A DNA stretch of 64,000 bases, from assembly GCA_024867545.1 (NCBI GenBank), contig JANFNE010000075.1, positions 124,001-188,000 on the forward strand, written 5' to 3'. Below the pieces are notes generated by a model that saw only the letters and a program-made list of their open reading frames with translations, was not told the DNA's origin and did not search any database. Made by a program: the position numbers and the translations under genes. Source of the stretch: Phytopythium helicoides (lineage: Eukaryota; Oomycota; Peronosporomycetes; Pythiales; Pythiaceae). This document shows, in pieces, positions 41,873 to 51,922 of this stretch; within the stretch, counting starts at the first letter, position 1, and each line of letters begins with the position of its first letter.

Positions 41873-44075
41873 CCTTCAAGGCGAGATCCATTTATAGTGA
41901 CGCCTCTCTTTTAGGGAAGGATGTTGGATCGCTTTCTCTGACTTGAAGGCGACTGGTCTAAAGAGGGTCTAGCGGCGACTAGATGTGGTTTCGCCAGTAT
42001 GCGTCTGCGGTTGTGAGAGCTGAAGGCGGTTTCTCACGATCGCGTTCGGAAGAAACGCCGGCAGTTGTGAATAGATAGATTCAATATTCAAAGTAAGCAA
42101 CGCAATGCTGACCGGAAGCGCGTAGCTCCAAGTGTATTTACTTGGAATGCTTCCTTCTGCACACGGTTGAGTTCACGAATTCAACTATTGCTCATGGATG
42201 CAATCAAATATTGGTGTCGTTGTTGATAAAGAGTACCATCAAAAGGTTGAGCTGGGACTACAACGACGCAGACCAATGATCTACCTGTCATAGACAGCTA
42301 GCATGCGTGAAGTGAAGTGGACTGGAATCGTGTCGGTGTATCGGTATATTTGAACAATGTTTCATATGCAACCTCGTAACTCAACTACCTAGTTGCGAAG
42401 TCTCATCCTGCGTGCAAACGCACGAAGCCTCTTCATCTGAGCTGCGAACACCTTCGTATCAGCATGATACGCAGCTTGAGCGCGCTTCGCGACAGCCTCG
42501 CGCTCGGAAGGTGTCATTTGGAGCACACGATTCACAGCATCGACCAGATCGGACTCAGAGTACTCAGCAACGAGACCGTCGACTCCCTGCAGACCGTGCT
42601 CACCCTTGAACCCACCACCAAGTAGCATGTCCGGATGTTGCTTGCGTGTGGTGTTGACTAGCACACCAGTCGCAGGGTCCGTGATGAGCTCATTCATCGG
42701 GTGAGCATTGGTAGATATGATGACCCCTCCGGCCGCGCGTGCTTGATTGATGTAATGACCATATCCTTCAATGGAGCTTGGACACAAGAAAAACGCTGAC
42801 TCTGCTAGGATCTTGCCAAAGTCCAGTGCTCCAATCGATGCGACGTGTACCTGGAGATTGCGAGCTGTGTCAACCTCTGCATTCCAGCGGTCGCGAATAA
42901 TGGAGTTAAAGAGTCCCTGGCCCATGTACACTTCAAGGGGAGGGAGGTCGGGTCGGGAGAGCCATGTTTTGATGATTTTAGCCGTCCCCTTGTGAACACT
43001 ATAACGTCAATTTAATTAGCGGACTGGAAGAATTCATCGTAGCAATAACTCAAGAAATAGAACTAAAGAGTACCTGGACCCAGCCGTGTGGGTGAATCGC
43101 ACGTTCTCAAAGTCTTTCGCACGAATCGACCCTCTTCCGACCAGCTCAAGAGCGAGGTTTGCGACATCCGTCGTTGTGTGACGCGTGTAAAACACTTTGG
43201 CTCCGCGTGGATTCCCTTCCTGAACAAACCACTTCGTCACGCGGTCGTAACAGCCCTGGGTCTTGCACAACACTGCATCCATTTGCCAGTAGTCATCTGC
43301 CTTGAGCTCGCCCATCTCTATATTCGGCATCACGTAGATCGGTTTGCTGCTTGGCCAGTTGGCTGCCTTAGTATGTCCGTCCCAGTAGTGATTCATGAAA
43401 AGCATGGGTGTGTGTGGACAAAGATCGTGGTAGCTGACAGTTTTGTTGAGCTTTGCATCGAAGAAGCGATCGTCAAGGGCCCAACGAGGAAGCAGGCGCG
43501 AGCGAAGATCTGGACACGCACAAGTGAGACCACCGAAAGGAATATAAACCAACGAAACAACTCACACTTGGTGTACGCGCCTCCATCTTCGCAATACCCT
43601 GATCCGCGGATGCTGGTTGGAAGGTAGATGTCGATATCTGGACATCGACGAAGTTCCTCAATGGCTCGAGGGTCGCGACGATAGATGAGCTCTTCTTCGT
43701 TCGCCTCGCCATAGACACCATATCGCCACGGAATAATCACATCATTGCGAGACGTGCAGGTTTTGTGAAGAAGACTCAAGTGCGCGAGGTCTGTTGACGA
43801 GACAAACGCTTCTTGAGCTTGGTGATGCCACACCATGGTGAACGCTGGTGGTGGAGTTTCGGACCACGACGTCAGCATGACATTCTCGAGCACGATTACC
43901 ACAAGAGGCAGGGCAAAAAACACCCTCCGCGTCCATTTGCTTGCTTTCGACTTGTATTTCTTTGGCGATCTGAGCCACGGAGCAACCTCGGCAAATTGCC
44001 ACGTTGATCGGAGGCCTTCCATCGGTGGACGGAGGCTCTCGCTGCTGAGTGAAGGAGGGCGAGCTTGACAATGAG
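41158..44075. repeat. Third, partial copy of the palindrome arm (genes B and C)
   Basis: About 2.9 kb matching 25060-27960 in the same orientation. It starts inside the last codons of C and ends at the initiator-like element just upstream of B, so it carries B with its core promoter but not gene A or the decayed spacer. Confidence 0.9.
42389..44022 (-). CDS. Type II membrane glycosyltransferase-like protein B, third copy
   Basis: Exons 44022-43566, 43509-43074 and 42998-42389 give 500 aa, with exactly the exon lengths of the left copy. N-terminal basic tail and membrane anchor (RRVFFALPLVVIVLENVML), then the same lumenal domain with FFLCPSSIEGYGHYINQARA. Intact. In intron 2 and the start of exon 3 it matches the right palindrome copy (NSIIRDRWNAEVDTARN), not the left copy (DFIIRDQFGVELNTTHN). 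Same function inference as the left copy. Confidence 0.72.
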
Positions 44076-45549
44076 CGCTTGAAGCAAAGAGATGGAAACT
44101 GCAATCAATCCATTCCCATCCAAAAGGCGATGAGCTGGTGTTGTGCCTATGAGATTGCGCCTACAAAAGAATATCACTGTGGTAGCAGCAAATGGATGCA
44201 ATGGGAGCACAGAATGCCACATTAGCAGCATGTCTTTGTTCGTGTCTACGCGCACCAACAGGTCTTTTGACAAAAGGCAGGGGTTCACAAGGGAATTGCC
44301 AGCTCCGTGGACTGCAGTAGCGTTCAGGCCAAGGTATATTGAGGGATTTGCGCAGTGGACAGCGATTGGAGCGCATCATGCAGAATGGGTATGCTACTCT
44401 CCTTCGACGGCTTTGACGACTCCAGGGCTTTCCTTCCCACCGGATTCTATGGTTTCACCCTCGTTGACAGTGCAGTAATGAGCTCACTCATGCCAGCATC
44501 ACTAAAGCTTCATGATGTTACTCGTCACCTTGACTCATAGCTTCCCTCACCCTTGCAGAGCTGGTTTTCTCGCCACTTATGCGAGCCCTCCCGGAAGCGC
44601 CTCTATCCTTCTTGTCGTGCTCCGATGCCAACTTGGCACTGCCAATCCTGTCGTTGTGCAGCATCTGCTGTGGCTGACACGACTGTGCTCCCCAAGCGGT
44701 CTCCATGGTACCTGTGCTTCCGCAGTCCCACATCCCGGTGACAACGTGTCAACCCCAAGATCGGTGCGCACGCCATTCTCGCGCCCGCATGGTCGTTCAC
44801 GGAGAGAGCTTTGTGTTGCCGCTTTCGACTGTGGGCTGCTGGCATATGCGATTGCCAACCCCAGGTTTGCCAGCACCACTCGATGGCTTTCAGTCCTTCG
44901 CTCCGATTGTGCCCTTGTTCAACTTGTGGGCCATGCCCTTCGCTCCCTCGATTACCACTCTACATACGGCACTCCGCCGCACTTGGTCGTGCTACATGCA
45001 GCTCGAGCCTTCTGGTGCACCATGCACACGCTTGGGCTGCCACATGACGCCTGGACGTTCCGTACACCTGCAGCGAGTGACTGCCGGACAACGCTGCAGA
45101 GATCTGGCTGCTTGTCAACTCGACCACAAGGGCGCCTCATCTCTACTGCTCTCGCGCTTTGTATGCCGTAGGAGCTCGACGGCTCACCAGCTGGCTGTTT
45201 GACAACGCTCCATGTTGTGCTGCTCCGTAAAGTCCGCCGTGTAGTCGAGTCGCGCGCAATACAAAGCGCAAGAGTCAGTCACATCCCATGAGCCCGAGGG
45301 CGAGTTCCCAGGTGGCACCGGCCGCTCCTTTCCTCGTTGCAGGCGTAAAGGCCGATCCAAGTCGCCAATCATTCGAGTCTCGACGCATAGTGGGGCCGAG
45401 TGACTGGCATGCTGCTGCGGCCCAAGCCGGCGGCTCGACGACCCTCCCGGCTCCACGACCGAGTAGAGACCGGCTCGGCATGCTACAGTCAGCTCTCTAC
45501 ATGTCCAGGAGCTCCACTTGAGCTCTGCCTGCTCCTCCCTCGGCTCCCT
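44076..45549. other. Region between B copy 3 and the Ser/Thr-rich membrane protein
   Basis: About 1.5 kb. Two overlapping plus-strand frames are open, 44512-45171 (contains LRRELCVAAFDC-like segment RRELCVAAFDCGLLAYAIAN) and 44705-45202; a third holds a cysteine cluster (CRAPMPTWHCQSCRC near 44618-44662). None can be preferred and no family is recognised. Could be a decayed gene. Confidence 0.3.
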
Positions 45550-45566
45550 ACTCATTCTCCATTTCG
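45550..45566 (+). promoter_or_regulatory. Oomycete Inr-FPR core promoter
   Basis: ACTCATTCTCCATTTCG matches both parts of the described oomycete core promoter: the initiator (TCATTCT, consensus TCAYTYY) and the flanking FPR (CCATTTC, consensus CAWTTTNY-like). It sits 45-60 bp before the ATG at 45611, the usual distance. Best promoter match in the window. Confidence 0.75.
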
Positions 45567-45610
45567 CCTCGCCTCGCGCATTTTCACAGACACACAGCTC
45601 CTCCAGCAGC

Positions 45611-46159
45611 ATGAAGCTCGCCGCGATCGCCGTTGCCCTTGTCGCCGCCTTCGGCGTCGTCAACGCTGGAGACAGCACCACCCTTGGCCACCCGGTGCAG
45701 TTCTTCCGTGAGGGTTCGACCGGAGACTCGGCTGGCTCGCTGCGTCGCGTCGACGGCAGCGAGGCGGACTCGGTGTACGTCCCGACGCCCAAGCCCACGA
45801 CGTTCGCCACGCCGGCGCCGACCACCGCGGGTGCCACGCCGTCCCCGACCACGTCGACCTCGGGTGCAGCCACGCCGGCTCCCACGACGACCGACGGCTC
45901 GGACAGCGCCGTCTACGGCACGCTCGGCGTCGCCTACTCGATCACCAAGGACGAGGTCGAGTCGTCCAACACCACTAGCAGCAACATCTACACGGTCCCC
46001 ATTGCTGTGGCTGGTTGCGTCGCCGCCGTCGCCGCCGTGGCTGGTGTCGCGATCGTTGCTCGCAAGCGCAAGCAGCAGCAGAAGGACCAGCAGAAGTCCG
46101 TCATGGCCGAGGGCGAGGGCGTGGCCGAGTACGACGACATCTCGACGCCCGTCGCCTAA
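45611..46159 (+). CDS. Type I membrane protein with a Thr/Pro-rich (mucin-like) ectodomain
   Basis: 182 aa. Signal peptide at 1-19 (MKLAAIAVALVAAFGVVNA), a short ectodomain with a Thr/Pro/Ala-rich region (about 58-95: PTPKPTTFATPAPTTAG), one membrane helix (about 128-150, IAVAGCVAAVAAVAGVAIVA) and a 32-residue cytosolic tail beginning RKRKQQQKDQQ and ending EYDDISTPVA. The Thr-rich region predicts dense O-glycosylation. Unlike protein A it has a true transmembrane helix and a tail that could signal or link to the cytoskeleton. Unrecognised family. Lies 1.6 kb from gene B copy 3. Its promoter is listed separately. Confidence 0.85.
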   Translation: MKLAAIAVALVAAFGVVNAGDSTTLGHPVQFFREGSTGDSAGSLRRVDGSEADSVYVPTPKPTTFATPAPTTAGATPSPTTSTSGAATPAPTTTDGSDSAVYGTLGVAYSITKDEVESSNTTSSNIYTVPIAVAGCVAAVAAVAGVAIVARKRKQQQKDQQKSVMAEGEGVAEYDDISTPVA

Positions 46160-47469
46160 GCGACTTCAACAAGAGTTCGAGCGCGCCTCGGACTGCTGGC
46201 GGAATGGAGCGACAGGCTTTCTCGGTAGCAAAGGATCGAACTTTGCCAGCCCAGTGTCAGGGCGCCGCAGCATGGCCTGCTCGCCAGTTTTGCGACCGCC
46301 AGCCTGCGCCGTAGGTGGTATTATTTGTCGGCGGCCGCGCGCCATGAGCAGAGAAGAGAATTTGCTTGGCGCGATGCCGGCTGCCGCCGCGTAAGTCGAT
46401 GTCGTTCGTGTTGGATGTGGTGCCGCGTGAGTAGAGGTCCATGTGCGTTCGCTATAGTGTACTGTAATCGTCAACAAGTATTGCAGCCGGCAGTTGTCGC
46501 CGGCCCAGGAACGATCCAATCCGATCCACCCCTCTCGAGAGGCTTTTCAGGAATCTCGGCTGTGCTAATCATGAAGAGCTTGCTGATGAGACTCTGCTTG
46601 TCACTGATCACAGGGTTTGCGCGCCACCAGGCTCGGTGCGAGACTATGCACTGACATCCATCGTTGCGTTGCGCGATGCTTGGACGCGACAAGAAGGGGT
46701 CGAACCCTGCACGATCGGGCGATCGGCACCTGCCTTTGCTCGCGTTGTCTCTCGTTTCGAGTCCGCATCTGGTCAACGGTTGCTCGTGTCTGTCCCCAAC
46801 ACGAAGCAATCGAGCAGATCGGCCAGCCAGCCGTGCGCTGCGAACGAAAAACTGGTCCACCTTGCGTTCCAACTCGAGCAGCAGCTTCACGTAGCACCAC
46901 CTATCATCACCCACGACCACTTCATGACGGCGCGAAGCAAAGCAGATGCCAAGTGAGCACGTGGGGCTCTCACGTGAAGCCCAAGCATTTGACAGCCCGC
47001 GTCGGTTCTTGTGGCTGACGCACGCTCCGTCCGGCGCTTACACTAGAAGATCGGCGCCTTGCATTTTCCAGACGCCATCTCGGAAAATTGAGTTGAGGCG
47101 ACCCACCGAAGCCATCAGGCGGGGCGTCACCCTCATTAAAGCCCCCGCAGCCCAGCCAGCCCGCGCTTGGCAGGATTCCTGACCTCCGCCCCGCCCAGTC
47201 ACGGAGACGGTGCCAATCGCGTTCGGCGCGCACCTGTCGCATATTCGAGTCCCCATTGCATACTGAACTCTATATGTTCAGCGCGGAGCCGCTCGCCCCC
47301 TACGGTACGCACTCATCCGCAGGACCTGGTCTCCGCGCCAGTCGGCCTCTTGCAGCTCCGCGGCTGCCGCTCATTGCCCAAAACGTCCGCCCTGCGCCTC
47401 TGCGTCGGTGCGAGGCGCCTCTCGCTCCTCCAGCCTCGTTTCCTCCTCGCTCGCAGCAGCAGCTCCGCC
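46160..47469. other. Intergenic region
   Basis: About 1.3 kb without a supported gene. Open frames of 60-150 codons overlap on both strands (e.g. 46617-47018 plus, 46920-46471 minus) with no domain. A tRNA-like GGTCGAACC near 46698 was examined and dismissed. Confidence 0.5.
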
Positions 47470-48296
47470 ATGCCGCCGACCCAGAGCCCGCCCGCGCTCG
47501 AGGACGAGCAGATACAGCGACTCATGGTGTCCGAGGACGCGCTGCCGGCGCTGGTGGCGCAGCTGCCACCCGTGGCCGCTAACTGCACGCGGCTATACCT
47601 CTGTCGTCATGGCCAGACTGGTGCGTCTTTGTCTCGCTATGCAGCAGTTGGGGGAGCTGGATCGATGCTAATCAAGGCGGCTGTGTAGACTACAACCTGC
47701 AGCGCAAGCTCCAGGGCCGAGGCGTAGACATGCCGCTCAATGCAGCAGGTATCCTACAGGCCAACTACCTCGCGCGCTCGCTGCGAGACGTGCCACTGCG
47801 TGGGATTTACTGCAGCTCGTTGCGACGCGCGAGGGACACGGCCACGGTCGTCGCGCAGGCACACCCCAAGCTCGAGGTGCAGCCTCTCGACGAGGTGCAG
47901 GAAATGAGCTTCGGGCAGCTGGAAGGCAATGCGCTCGACGTGCTTGAAGACAAGCTGCACGACATCTTTCGACAGTGGGAGAGCGGCGACTTCACGGCTC
48001 GCTTCCCCGGTGGGGAGAACCCGCTCGACGTCGTGGCGCGTGGTTTCGGCAAGATCGACGCCATCGTGCGCGCCTCGGCGCCGAAGGACGAGGTGCTGTT
48101 CGTCACGCACGGACGCTTCAACAAAATCGTGCTCGCCCAGATGCTGCATGGCGCGCTCACGCACATGCAGGAGATCAAGCAAGAGAACACGTGCGTGAAC
48201 GTGGTGGACTTCGACCACACGGCGCAGGAATATCGCCCCGTGGCGCTCAACAACATCAGCCATCTGCCGCAATCGTTTGCCTCGCTCCCCATCTAG
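47470..48296 (+). CDS. Histidine phosphatase (phosphoglycerate mutase-like)
   Basis: Two exons, 47470-47620 and 47689-48296 (68 bp intron, phase 1), give 252 aa. The RHG signature is at 46-48 (LYLCRHGQTDYN), the second arginine and phosphate pocket in GIYCSSLRRARDTATVV, the acidic proton donor in EVQEMSFGQLEGN, and the second catalytic His in VLFVTHGRFNK. Size and motif spacing fit small cytosolic histidine phosphatases of the cobC/PhoE/TIGAR type that hydrolyse sugar phosphates or other phosphomonoesters; the substrate is not predictable. The splice falls inside the RHG-QT motif, and joining the exons restores it. Confidence 0.9.
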
Positions 48297-48605
48297 ACAA
48301 GACCCCACCCCGACCTTCGCCAACACCCCTTCCACTGCTGTCAGCGCCATTTTGCCTATAAGGTGCGTTCGCAGCTAGATCCGAGCACCTAGTAGGCTCG
48401 TAAGAATATCAGACGCACGTACAGTAACTCGCCATCCCAATCACAAAACCGAGATCAACAAGCTGCTGCCGCTGTTTGAATCAAATACCTCCACTCCCGT
48501 CATTCATTGTGTCTGTACGTGTAAGCTTCTCGCCCCACTCGGGTCTCCCTCGACTAGTTCCATCTTTTCTTTCCCTGCCGATCTCCATGAATCTACCTTT
48601 CCAGC

Positions 48606-50276
48606 TTACCGCACCATGACGATGTCGTCGATCTTGAGGATCATGCGCACGCACTCGGCCGCGAGCGCAATCTCGCTCGTATTGACCAGCAGCGGCTGCA
48701 GCACGTTCAACTCATACATATCGCTAATGGTGCCCTTGCGCACGTTGATGCCCGCACTCGTCTCGCCCTGGGCGTGCTTGGCGCGCAGCTCCGTGACGAT
48801 GCCGATCGGGTGCAGACCGGCATTCTCTGCAAGCGTGTACGGGATCACCTCGAGGGCCTCGGCGAATGCCTGCAGACAGTAGCTGGTAGCGCCGTGCAGA
48901 GTGCGGCCGTACTCGGCCAGTTTTTGCGACAGGTGAATCTCCGGGGCACCGCCACCGCAGATCAAGAAGCGCTTCTTCACAAGAGAGCGCACGACGCACA
49001 GCGCATCATGCAGCGAGCGGTCCGCCTCCTCGAGCACGAGCTTGTTGGAGCCGCGCACCAGAATCGACATGGTCTTGCCCGGGTTCACCACCTCCGTGAT
49101 CTTGACGACCTTGTGTCCGCCGAGCGTCTCCTCCTGCACAAGACCAGCCGTGCCGAGCTTCTCGGGCGTCAGGTACTCGATATTGGCAACCGGCAGGCAG
49201 CCAAGCGTCGTGGCGATGTGCTCAATATCCGTGCGCTCGATATCCGTGATGACACGAATACCCATCTTGGCCAAAAAATGCAGGGACAGGTCGTTGGTCG
49301 CATCGCGCAGGATACTCTTCTGGATGAGGAGGACGTTGGCACCAACCTTCTTGATTTTCTTGCACAGGTTGAGGATGTACTTGCGCTCCTCACGCAGGAT
49401 GCGATCCATCGCGGCGTAGTCGTTGATAACCACGTTGCTCTCCATGTCAGCCTTGGGGGCCGACAGGCAAAACTGGATGAGCGCAATCTTGGCGTTCTCG
49501 ATCGTCGACGGCGCGTCGGTGGTCGCAGCCTTGTCAAAGCCCTTGTTGAAGACAAGGCCCGAGACGAGCTCCGAGTCGTCAATGGTGCCGCCGAGCTGCT
49601 TGACGACCCTTGACCGAGTTGAGGTCGACGTTGGTAGCCGTGGCAATGTCGATGACCTTGAGCACGGCATCGACAGCGATGGGCGACAGGCGGTCGGCAT
49701 ACTCGGAGATGACCTTGGAGGAGAGCGAGGTGTTGACGCAGTTGATGAGCTCGTCGCGGTTGGTCAGGTCAACGGGACGCGCGATGGACGTGAGGATCTC
49801 CTCCGCCTTGACGGCTGCGAGCCCGAAGGCCTCCGAGATGTTGGTGGGGTGGATTCCCTTGAGCAGCAGGTCCTCGCACGCCGAGAGCAGCGCGCCGGCG
49901 ATGACGCAGACGCTCGTGGTGCCGTCTCCGGCCTCAATGTCCTGCGACTTGGACAGGTCCACGAGCATCTTGGCCGTGGGGTGGTAGACCTGCATCTGCG
50001 AGAGGATGGTGGCTCCGTCGTTCGAGATGATGACCTCTCCGTCGCCCTGCTGGATCATCTTGTCCATGCCGCGCGGGCCCAGGCTCGTGCGGATGGCGTT
50101 GGCGATGGCTGTCGCGGCAGAGCAACGGTCAGACGCCGGGGCTCGTATCTCGGCACCCGCTGCGATCTGGGAGCCCACCTTTGGCCGCAATGATGTTGGA
50201 CATGCGCACGTCCTTCTCCTTCTGCTTGCCGCGCAGCGTCTCGCCCGTGGGGCCGCGCAATCGTCGCCGTCGCCAT
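48606..50276 (-). CDS. CCT4: T-complex protein 1 subunit delta (CCT4)
   Basis: Group II chaperonin subunit. An exon ending MSNIIAAK, a 70 bp intron (50109-50178), then [19 protein letters not shown] and the body to 48606 (about 530 aa). ATP-site motifs: [15 protein letters not shown] and the GDGTTSV element. The C-terminus [12 protein letters not shown] is typical of CCT4. CCT folds actin, tubulin and WD40 proteins in the cytosol. Two single-base frame breaks are present: one near 49606-49612 (between NVDLNSV and [11 protein letters not shown]) and one near 50251-50257, where removing one base joins MATATIA to [17 protein letters not shown]. With both corrected the protein is complete, so it is annotated as a real gene with likely sequence errors rather than a pseudogene. 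Confidence 0.88.
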
Positions 50277-50511
50277 GCTGCACTTTCCGGTCGGGAGTCG
50301 CTCTCGTCTCGAGGCGCCGGGGCGAAAATCTTTTTTGGCAGGCTGTTGGGGGCTCGCGCCACACATTCGCGCGCGCGGGGTTTTGTCCAATCAAACGCGC
50401 TCAATCGTCTTTACTCACCAATTTCAGCCAATCCAATGCATCGATAAAGCATGTTGGAGCGACATTCGCGCAACATACACAACGTCTCGAAGCCGCAGTC
50501 ACGAAGGCGTC
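50277..50511. promoter_or_regulatory. Shared promoter region between divergent CCT4 and the next gene
   Basis: 235 bp separate the two start codons. A CCAATCAAACG and a GCCAATCC (near 50388 and 50430) are CCAAT-box-like. No clear Inr core. Confidence 0.35.
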
Positions 50512-51874
50512 ATGGCGGCGCCGGCAGGTGATGGCGACGCCGCGCGCGTCTTCCTGCGGCTCGTGGCGCGCGCACAGACGCGCGAGCTGCGCGAGTGGAG
50601 CGCCGAGTCGCTGCGCCGCGCGCTGCTGTGGGCAAAGGCGGCGGAGAGCGCGGCGCTGAGCGCGGAGCTGGCGCTCGCGGGGCTCCCGACGGTCGCGGGG
50701 CGGCCGCTGCTCCCGTCGGACCTCAGGCGAGGTGTGTGGCGCGCCGTGTGCGAGCGGTGGGAGGCGCTGGGGCTGACGGCTGCGGTGAAGCGACGCAGCA
50801 CCTGCTGCTGGCGGTCCTGACGAGTCCGTTCCTGGCGACGCACCCCATTCGGTCCGAGATTGTGGGGCTCGTGATGAGAGAGGCGCGCGAGCAGCAGCGC
50901 GTGGATGCGGAGTCTCCGTTGATCTCGCAGTCGGCGATCGCGTGCGCTGCATGCAGTAGACTGCTTGGAAGGCCTGCGGGACGATCAGGCTCATGGCAAG
51001 TGTTGATGCAGAGCGGCGCTCGCTAGGCGAGTGGTTGACGCGAAGAGAGAAGATGTGGCCGCGGGCATTGCGCGCGCAGTGGGCCGAAGCTTCAGGCCTC
51101 TGAGAGTCAGCAGTACGTCCGAGGATCTTTCGCGTTGAAGCTGAAGCGGAGGCTGACATGGCGACGCAGTGCTGAATGGCACAGTCACGGTTCCTCCGTT
51201 AGAGAGCTACCTGACCAAGCCCCGGACTGTGCATCTCTTCAACGTCGCATTAGTCTTGCAGCGCAATGCTGCAAGTGCGAGGGCAGCATCTGATCGCGGA
51301 GAGTATGACAAGTTGCTCCAGGTTGTGCGCACGCAGTTGGCAGAAGACACCTCCAACGACGTCTTGGTGCGCGATGGCGTATTTGGCTGCTGCAAGGTTG
51401 AGCCCGTCTCACACGTTTATCTCCAATACAGGAAATGCTGGCGCTACTGCTTACCCGGTGTCCTTGGCCGATGAAGCACTGCCCCACCAACCTTGACCTG
51501 CACGACCCGTCTCCCGATTTCGAGGAAATCCTGCTGACGTGGGCGACCAGCAAGCCGTCGCGGCTGTTGTCACTGCCGCCGTGGCCAGTCGCGTTGCTAG
51601 CTGGCAAATCATCCAAGCTGGCTGCGATCTACCTTCCGTACCTGCTCCAGCAAGCTTTCATGGATCCTGGTGCGTCCATTTCCACTTTTCCCCCACCATC
51701 CGCCATTTTCCACTCACACTTTTTTTTTTTTTCCAAATGCCAATCATCCCCACAGCCAGCGACTTCGCTCATCGCGCCGCGTGCCTCACTCTGCAAAGCG
51801 AAGCTCTCGCCGCTGCCGTCTCGCACGCTCTCGCCGAGCTGGACCCCCTCGTCCAGTCCGCAGTGCTGTCCTAG
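50512..51874 (+). CDS. Hypothetical protein with an uncertain exon/frame structure
   Basis: Protein-like blocks occur in order on the plus strand: MAAPAGDGDAARVFLRLVAR to WEALGLTAA (50512-50790), HLLLAVLTSPFLATHPIRSE to SQSAIACAACSRLL (50798-50970), SVDAERRSLGEWLTRREKMW (near 51000-51080), LESYLTKPRTVHLFNVALVL to FGCCK (51200-51391), EMLALLLTRCPWPMKHCPTN to LLQQAFMDP (51431-51670) and SDFAHRAACLTLQSEALAAA to the stop at 51874. The last two junctions are introns (about 51393-51430 and 51670-51755). The first block change needs one missing base near 50790. I do not recognise the family; it is helical and leucine-rich. Model uncertain. Confidence 0.45.
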
Positions 51875-51922
51875 CCGCAGCCATGTAATACACGCCCGCG
51901 CTTTAGTCACAGTACCGACACA

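Noticed and set aside
45184..45885. 233-codon minus-strand frame
   Set aside because: Antisense to the signal-peptide membrane protein, which has a promoter and domain layout.
46690..46712. tRNA-like GGTCGAACCC on either strand
   Set aside because: The stems do not pair and there is no A box at the right distance.
48606..50276. CCT4 as a pseudogene
   Set aside because: Only two one-base indels in an otherwise fully conserved protein, with an intact intron; sequence error is more likely.
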